Shown: positions 59,238 through 64,000 of the stretch, one piece after another
How the letters are laid out: each line of letters starts with the position of its first letter
Position numbering within the stretch: position 1 is the stretch's first letter
NCBI GenBank assembly: GCA_049303315.1
Contig: JBAQMZ010000010.1
Coordinates: forward strand, 22,040-86,039
Source of the DNA: Methanoperedens sp049303315
GTDB taxonomy: Archaea; Halobacteriota; Methanosarcinia; Methanosarcinales; Methanoperedenaceae
Reading direction: 5' to 3'
DNA: 64,000 nucleotides
Translations under genes and position numbers: made by a program
The notes under the pieces: generated by a model
What the model saw: the letters and a program-made list of their open reading frames with translations, nothing else
Told to the model about the DNA's origin: nothing
The model's database searches: none

Positions 59238-60455
59238 ATGGTTTTTGAAGAGAAAGGCATCTATACAGTGCATGAGTTCACCCTTGCTGTAAAAGGTATC
59301 CTTACTTCGGGACAGTTCAACGATGTCTGGGTAAGGGGTGAAATCTCAAATTTCACTAACCACAAATCAGGTCACCGCTATTTTACTTTGAAGGATAAAA
59401 ACAGCCAGCTTCAATGCGTTATGTTCAAATGGTACGGGAAGAACCTGAGATTTGAATTGGAGCACGGCATGAAGGTGCTTGTCCTTGGAGACCTGGATGT
59501 ATATGAGCAAAAGGGCGTTTACCAGTTAAAGGTCAGGGCAATCCGGCCCGACGGCATCGGGGAACTCTACAAAGCGTATGAGCAATTGAAAAACAAGCTT
59601 GCAATGGAAGGGCTGTTCTCGCCTGAGCATAAAAAATCCCTGCCAAGGTTCCCGAAAAAAATCGGGATTGCAACATCGCCCACCGGCGCCGTTCTTCATG
59701 ATATTTTGACCGTTATCAGGAGGCGATACCCTGTAAATCTGCTTTTTATCCCCACAATAGTGCAGGGAGAATACGCGACACAAAGCATAATCGACTCAAT
59801 TTCAGCGCTCAATAAAACGGATGTTGACCTGATAATTCTGGGAAGGGGCGGTGGTTCGATTGAGGACCTCTGGGCTTTCAATGAAGAACTCGTGGCGCGG
59901 GCGATATTCAATTCAAGGATACCCATTATATCGGCCGTGGGGCATGAGACCGATTATACGATAGCAGATTTTGTGGCCGATGTCCGCGCGCCCACTCCAT
60001 CGGCTGCGGCTGAGATAGCAGTGCCTGACAGGGCTGAGCTTGCAAATCACATAAGCAGGCTGGGCGACAGGTTAATCGAGAACCAGAGGCACAGTATCAA
60101 TGACACTGCATCCCACCTTTCCGAATTGGAAGCGGGCGTTGAGCCGCGCTTATTTTTAGAGCGGCTGGCAGATTACATGCAATATACGGATGAAATGACA
60201 CAGCGCCAGATATTGAGCTTGAGGAGAATCATGGAATCAAAAACGTCAGTTTTCAATGCGCATGCAGGCAAACTCGATGCGGTCAGCCCGCTCGGGACGC
60301 TTATGCGGGGTTACAGCATAACGTTGAAACTGCCTGGAGAAACGCTTGTGCGCAGTATAGGTGATGTTGAGAAAAAGGATGAGCTTTCGATAATAGTTAA
60401 TGATGGAAAAATCAAATGCAAAGTAAATGATAAGGAGGTATGCACATGGAAATGA
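59238..60455 (+). CDS. xseA: Exodeoxyribonuclease VII large subunit
   Basis: A 405 aa protein. An OB-fold (VWVRGEISNFTNHKSGHRYFTLKDK) is followed by the catalytic core: PKKIGIATSPTGAVLHDILTV, LGRGGGSIEDLWAFNEELV and SAVGHETDYTIADFVADVRAPTPSAAAE. A helical C-terminal region and a short beta tail (RGYSITLKL) complete it. Exonuclease VII degrades single-stranded DNA into oligonucleotides. It is bacterial in origin but present in Methanosarcinales-type archaea. It overlaps xseB by 10 bases. Confidence 0.94.
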   Translation: MVFEEKGIYTVHEFTLAVKGILTSGQFNDVWVRGEISNFTNHKSGHRYFTLKDKNSQLQCVMFKWYGKNLRFELEHGMKVLVLGDLDVYEQKGVYQLKVRAIRPDGIGELYKAYEQLKNKLAMEGLFSPEHKKSLPRFPKKIGIATSPTGAVLHDILTVIRRRYPVNLLFIPTIVQGEYATQSIIDSISALNKTDVDLIILGRGGGSIEDLWAFNEELVARAIFNSRIPIISAVGHETDYTIADFVADVRAPTPSAAAEIAVPDRAELANHISRLGDRLIENQRHSINDTASHLSELEAGVEPRLFLERLADYMQYTDEMTQRQILSLRRIMESKTSVFNAHAGKLDAVSPLGTLMRGYSITLKLPGETLVRSIGDVEKKDELSIIVNDGKIKCKVNDKEVCTWK

Positions 60456-60667
60456 GTTTTGAGGAAGCGCTTTTGGAGCTTGAGGGTATAGTTGAGAAAC
60501 TGGAAAAGGGGCAGCTTTCACTTGATGAAAGCCTTATGCTTTTCGAAAAAGGGATAAAGCTTGTGAGGGAATGCAATGATAAGCTGAAAAGCGCACAGCA
60601 GAAGGTAGAGCAGTTGATTGAGGAGAATGGTGAGTTGAGGACGGAGAAGTTTGAGGTGGAGGAATGA
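60446..60667 (+). CDS. xseB: Exodeoxyribonuclease VII small subunit
   Basis: A 73 aa helical protein: FEEALLELEGIVEKLEKGQLSLDESLMLFEKGIKL, then ECNDKLKSAQQKVEQLI, the standard XseB profile. ATG 60446 is chosen because AAGGAGGT ends six bases before it; ATG 60440 would touch the Shine-Dalgarno. It overlaps xseA. A near-identical 3' fragment of this gene lies at 61884-61961 on the far side of an AT-rich island. Confidence 0.95.
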   Translation: MEMSFEEALLELEGIVEKLEKGQLSLDESLMLFEKGIKLVRECNDKLKSAQQKVEQLIEENGELRTEKFEVEE

Positions 60668-60723
60668 GTAATAAATGTTAGAAAAATATAAATTGATAAT
60701 GTGAATGAATAGGTAGTGATTAT

Positions 60724-61068
60724 TTGCCACAATTTACAGAAACTGTTATGAAATTCATAAAACAAGTCCTTACTTATCTGTTTTTACCACTGACCATATC
60801 TTTGATTATTATAAATTATTTACAAAAATTGGATGAAGTATTGAATATTATTGCCGTTCTTAGTTTTATTGGGTCTATTTCAGATACTATAAGGTCGGTA
60901 TATGATTTTTATAGTCATTTGAGTATATATGAATTATTAGCGATTGGTTTTGTTTTGATTATCACAACTCTATTGGTTGGTTTTTTTATTTACAAAATAT
61001 ATACTAAAATGGCAGAAATATTCAATCACAAAAAACCTCCTACAATATGGGATCATGTTCGATTTTGA
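60724..61068 (+). CDS. Small AT-rich membrane protein
   Basis: A 114 aa protein (TTG start at 60724; ATG 60748 is an alternative) with two hydrophobic stretches at about 14-34 and 66-92 and a short polar tail (HKKPPTIWDHVRF). Composition is AT-rich like the adjacent toxin-antitoxin pair and unlike xseAB, so it belongs to the inserted island. No family is recognised. Confidence 0.5.
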   Translation: MPQFTETVMKFIKQVLTYLFLPLTISLIIINYLQKLDEVLNIIAVLSFIGSISDTIRSVYDFYSHLSIYELLAIGFVLIITTLLVGFFIYKIYTKMAEIFNHKKPPTIWDHVRF

Positions 61069-61107
61069 TAGACATTTGATTAGGTTAAAAATAGAATTCC
61101 AACATGT

Positions 61108-61480
61108 TTATCGCACCAATGTTTTACGTATAAAATCCATGAACTTTTTCATCTGCATTTCAGGCTTTGAGGGTAAGTCACTTTCAATCACTGTTTTTTC
61201 ATATTTATTATGAAAATGGTGCGGAAATGTAGTCAAATGTGCCCATACCTTATGGGGGGGCATTATCGTAACGATATATTGTTCCATCAATTTCAGACCT
61301 GTCCCAATGATATGAATATTTTCCAGAAATCGAAATCCAGACATCTGCAAAGCTGCCGTCAATCAACTCGATTCTCAATTTTGCAGGTTCGCCTGAGGGA
61401 AGTTTAATTATTTTTGTTTCCAGAACAACTTCTTTGAATTGTCTCGCTATTGATTCAAGAAAAAGATATGTTTCCAACAT
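61108..61480 (-). pseudogene. TumE-type (DUF6516) toxin gene with a C7 frameshift
   Basis: The 5' part reads LETYLFLESIARQFKEVVLETK through KYSYHWDRSEIDGTIYRYDNAPP and hits a stop. The downstream frame continues the family pattern: PHKVWAHLTTFPHHFHNKYE...VIESDLPSKPEMQM. The two frames join exactly if the run of seven Cs (minus strand; plus-strand G at 61254-61260) had six. TumE proteins are toxin parts of the TumA/TumE systems. It may be an inactivated gene, a slippery-site switch or an assembly error. The antitoxin-like gene sits upstream and overlaps by 26 bases. Confidence 0.8.
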
Positions 61481-61760
61481 GCGAGAGTTCCTTTTTCAGT
61501 TTCTTGATTGTATTTTCAAGATTTTCAAGAATGATCAAATCTTCCCAGCCGGGATGTTCAGGAATGCTGCCTTCCCGCACTTTTTTTTCAAATTCATCCA
61601 GAGAGGATATCTTATATCTGGATATAATTTCCAGCCTATCTCTCATACAACCTTTGATTCTGGATTTTATATACTCGATGATGCCTTCTCGTATGAGAAC
61701 GTCTTCGTTTATCCCAAGGTCTTTTGACAGATGCTTAACTGCTTCAATAGAGCTGCCCAT
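61455..61760 (-). CDS. TumA-like antitoxin partner
   Basis: A 101 aa helical protein. The N-terminal half looks like a DNA-binding segment (LSKDLGINEDVLIREGIIEYIKSRIKG) and the rest is helical and charged, with DEFEKKVREGSIPEHPGWEDLI. In TumE systems the antitoxin-like partner is coded just before the toxin, as here with a 26-base overlap. I cannot exclude an alternative fold. If TumE is dead, this gene may be left as the only active part. Confidence 0.65.
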   Translation of the reverse strand: MGSSIEAVKHLSKDLGINEDVLIREGIIEYIKSRIKGCMRDRLEIISRYKISSLDEFEKKVREGSIPEHPGWEDLIILENLENTIKKLKKELSHVGNISFS

Positions 61761-61883
61761 GGAAAATCCTTTTAATGGTATTCTAAAATTATTTTGTCAT
61801 GTATTTAAGGTTTGCATTTCGATACGTGGGCTTTGTAAACAGGCTGATAGCTGATGCACGCCAGACAACTTTTGTGTTTTTTC

Positions 61884-61961
61884 TTAGTGGAATGCAACGA
61901 TATGTTGAAAACTGCCCAGCAGAAAGTGGAGAAATTGATCGAGGAGAATGCAGAGGTTTAA
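61884..61961 (+). pseudogene. 3' fragment of a second xseB copy
   Basis: The frame reads LVECNDMLKTAQQKVEKLIE, then ENAEV and a stop. The intact xseB (60446-60667) has LVRECNDKLKSAQQKVEQLI, then EENGELR. The match covers about 23 codons with the nucleotide sequence diverged only at several positions. The upstream half of this copy is absent. Together with the intact gene it brackets the AT-rich block containing the membrane protein and TumA/TumE genes. It arose by duplication at an insertion or by recombination with another strain's xseB. Confidence 0.8.
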
Positions 61962-62030
61962 GATGGAAGGAGAAAGCGGGCAGGGAAATGAAGTGAAGAA
62001 TGAATAAATTTTCACACTGGAAATACATCT

Positions 62031-63869
62031 CTATTTTATAGGATCGCCAAAATACCCTGATTCTTGATTCCATTCCCAAGTATCCCGTGAATGTGGTTGA
62101 CTATAGGAGTTATCCAAAGCGAGTTTAATTATTCTCTGCGTTATTTTAACTACAGGTCTTTTTGCCCTTCTATCAGAGTCAAATTCATTACTCGAATTTA
62201 ATATAAGATATCCAAACAATATATTCAAAAGTTTGGGTTTATCGAGATCATAACTGAGTTTTTCTTTGAAAAGTTTTCCTAAGGAATCCCCTTCTTTTTT
62301 GGAATAGAGTTTTTCACATTCTTCGATCTCATCAATCCTAAATGTATATCTTCTGTCACAAAATTCTGTCATAGCTTTAGCAATTTCTTCATGGCTAAAA
62401 TTGTCGAATTCTATATTTTTATTCCATAAGTGGATATATTCATCTTTCGTAACTTTTCTTTTTGGATAGAATTTGGATGGTGAACGAATAAGTATCTCTT
62501 TAATTTTAGATGCACGTCCTTCGTTATCCAAAACTACAAAAACAATGGTTTGTCTAAAATGATAATAATCAATGAATTTTTCTAAAGCACCATATTTATC
62601 TATGCTTTTTTTACCCTCAAAGCCCCCAATACCATGTATATTTATAACTTCAATACCTAATATTGGAAAAGAAAACCCGAAGAGTTCTTTGGCAAGCCGA
62701 GGGAATTGTTCTTCTTCCCCCTCCCCCTCAACTACAAGAATCAACTTTGGCCTTGGGTTGAGATGGTATTCATTGGCAAGAAATTCTAAATATTGCAATT
62801 CGTCATTCGTAACATCTTTTCCATATCTTCGTTCTTTCCAATCATTATACAATTCATCTGGAGAGGGTAATTTAATGCCTGTTAAATCTTCATAGAAAAA
62901 TCGCAACATTTTTTCCATCGAATGAAGGGTTTGAGCAAACAAGGCTCTACCTTTCAATTTTTTCTTCTTTTCTATAGAAACAAAGTTGATAAGATCATAC
63001 CATCTTTCCAGAGGATCGATATAATTAGCATCACTAGCCATCAGTCCTTGTAAATCTTTCAGTTCATCAATACTAATTCCAATATCTAAAAGTACTTTTT
63101 TAGCATCCCAGTTACGGCAATATTCATGCCAATTCTTATACTGATAAAATTTTTCGTTTCCAACTACTTGAATTGTCCGTTTATCTGATTGTGTTAAGGG
63201 GAAATATCTATTCGAAATTATTTGGCAAATAGCTACAGCTTTTTCTCCTCTAATCCCATTTTTCTTTAAACTGTCAATAGTTAATTTTGACCAGCTTGAA
63301 ATGTCTCCTATCAATTTATTAATTGTTTCATCATCATAAGCGACCCACCATTCAAACCCTATATGACAACATTCAGTTGATTGGATTAGATTGTAAAGGC
63401 TATAACATTGAAAAATTGAATAGAAATTTTCCACGTTTCTATTTTCATCAAAGAATGTCTTCCATTTTTGGAAGGGTCTAGATGACGGCTCCCATAAGAA
63501 TCCCTCTTTTAACCAGATATTCGAATCTTCTCCAAATGAAAAATAGACATAATCTTCTTGAGTGTCGCCCGACCATTCTTCCCCTTCTTTCAATTTCCCT
63601 AATTCTCGATACGCTTTGCCCTCGTTAATATATTCGACTTTAATTTTTATTTTCGGATTCTGAACACGTGCAATAGGATATAAAAGTCCCAACTTTTCAA
63701 ATTGTTCTAATTGTTCTTTTGATGTTGTAATGCCACAGTCTTTGCAGTATGAAATGAATCTATCTGTTGAAAGAAATGGATTAGTTCTGAAGGATTCGTT
63801 TTTAATTATATATTCCAAATTTATCTTCTCATTTATGCGCATTGTTAATAATCCTTTTTTTGAATTCAT
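62031..63869 (-). CDS. Large putative defence protein with a TOPRIM domain (OLD-like)
   Basis: A 612 aa AT-rich protein. A TOPRIM domain begins at residue 376: LILVVEGEGEEEQFPRLAKEL has the conserved Glu, and IVFVVLDNEGRA (about 442-453) has the acidic pair. The preceding ~370 residues are mixed helical with no ATPase motif, so it is not a full OLD ATPase. The C-terminal ~150 residues are charged helices. Stand-alone TOPRIM proteins with long N-terminal regions occur in phage-defence islands. The start may instead be ATG 63842 (MRINEK). No partner is seen before the window ends. Confidence 0.65.
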   Translation of the reverse strand: MNSKKGLLTMRINEKINLEYIIKNESFRTNPFLSTDRFISYCKDCGITTSKEQLEQFEKLGLLYPIARVQNPKIKIKVEYINEGKAYRELGKLKEGEEWSGDTQEDYVYFSFGEDSNIWLKEGFLWEPSSRPFQKWKTFFDENRNVENFYSIFQCYSLYNLIQSTECCHIGFEWWVAYDDETINKLIGDISSWSKLTIDSLKKNGIRGEKAVAICQIISNRYFPLTQSDKRTIQVVGNEKFYQYKNWHEYCRNWDAKKVLLDIGISIDELKDLQGLMASDANYIDPLERWYDLINFVSIEKKKKLKGRALFAQTLHSMEKMLRFFYEDLTGIKLPSPDELYNDWKERRYGKDVTNDELQYLEFLANEYHLNPRPKLILVVEGEGEEEQFPRLAKELFGFSFPILGIEVINIHGIGGFEGKKSIDKYGALEKFIDYYHFRQTIVFVVLDNEGRASKIKEILIRSPSKFYPKRKVTKDEYIHLWNKNIEFDNFSHEEIAKAMTEFCDRRYTFRIDEIEECEKLYSKKEGDSLGKLFKEKLSYDLDKPKLLNILFGYLILNSSNEFDSDRRAKRPVVKITQRIIKLALDNSYSQPHSRDTWEWNQESGYFGDPIK

Positions 63870-64000
63870 TTATAACCTGAGTTTGACAGTTGACAAATCT
63901 TTTTTATCGGGAATGTCTTTTTTAGGGGAATATCTATTTGACAGTTAATAGAATTTTACAAAATATCATGACAATTTGCTATATTATTCCTTGATTTTGT

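Noticed and set aside
61789..62079. A 96-codon frame on the minus strand opposite the xseB fragment
   Set aside because: It has no protein-like pattern and overlaps the xseB fragment, which explains the coding-like plus-strand signal.
1..64000. tRNA genes, rRNA genes and CRISPR arrays
   Set aside because: I looked on both strands for tRNA T-loop/anticodon patterns, rRNA stretches and spaced direct repeats and found none that held up.

Overview
The window is archaeal chromosomal DNA. Evidence is archaeal DnaG primase, the replication factor C large subunit, ribosomal protein S17e, class I lysyl-tRNA synthetase, archaeal PPAT, archaeal-type split glutamate synthase, the RibD-like reductase of archaeal riboflavin synthesis, a separate GMP synthase amidotransferase, a GGPP-type prenyl synthase, TrmI and archaeal RNase P RNA. 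HdrBC, the cobalt/nickel ECF transporter, DUF2551, DUF1646 and DUF2124-like genes point to the methanogen/ANME branch, and the mixture fits a Methanosarcinales relative such as 'Ca. Methanoperedens'. That placement is inference; no marker was searched.

Left part (1-24 kb): the pyrBI end, a PIN toxin/antitoxin pair, a cobalt or nickel ECF transporter (cbiM-cbiQ-cbiO), carbamate kinase, a cluster of small redox proteins (DUF1858, PCP_red-CGGC, DUF2124-like, DUF350, ferredoxin), dnaG-cobT, and an operon in which an HdrB-HdrC fusion precedes the three split glutamate synthase genes. After that come a possible HEPN/Abi-type protein, coaD, lysS, an HD phosphohydrolase, a DUF433/DUF5615 toxin-antitoxin pair and rnpB.

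Middle (24-48 kb): acylphosphatase, a COG1340-type coiled-coil protein, a BlaI repressor / M56-like protease / M48 protease operon with the RibD-like reductase, serA, guaA subunit A, an MFS carrier, rfcL, two surface or signalling proteins (a membrane winged-helix protein and a Gly/Ser-rich secreted protein), a KaiC-like protein without a P-loop lysine, trmI, an output-less HAMP receptor, dapL, a prenyl synthase, a radical SAM protein, DUF2551, DUF1646, surE and rps17e.

Right part (48-64 kb): dapA, then a DUF58-BatA-like-vWA cluster split by a PstI/BsuBI-type restriction-modification pair, isochorismatase, RNase HII, a DUF151 protein, xseA-xseB, a low-GC island with a frameshifted TumE/TumA toxin-antitoxin pair flanked by a second 3' fragment of xseB, and a large TOPRIM-containing putative defence protein.

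The most unusual signal is a repeated hairpin element immediately before lysS, dapA and the DUF58 gene. Its last hairpin carries a Shine-Dalgarno-like AGGTG/AGGTA in the loop and the gene's own ATG in the 3' arm, so it seems to deliver a complete translation-initiation region. Other leads are the C7 frameshift in tumE, the xseB duplication around the toxin-antitoxin island, the 7-bp direct repeats at the restriction-modification boundaries, and the HdrBC-glutamate synthase operon.
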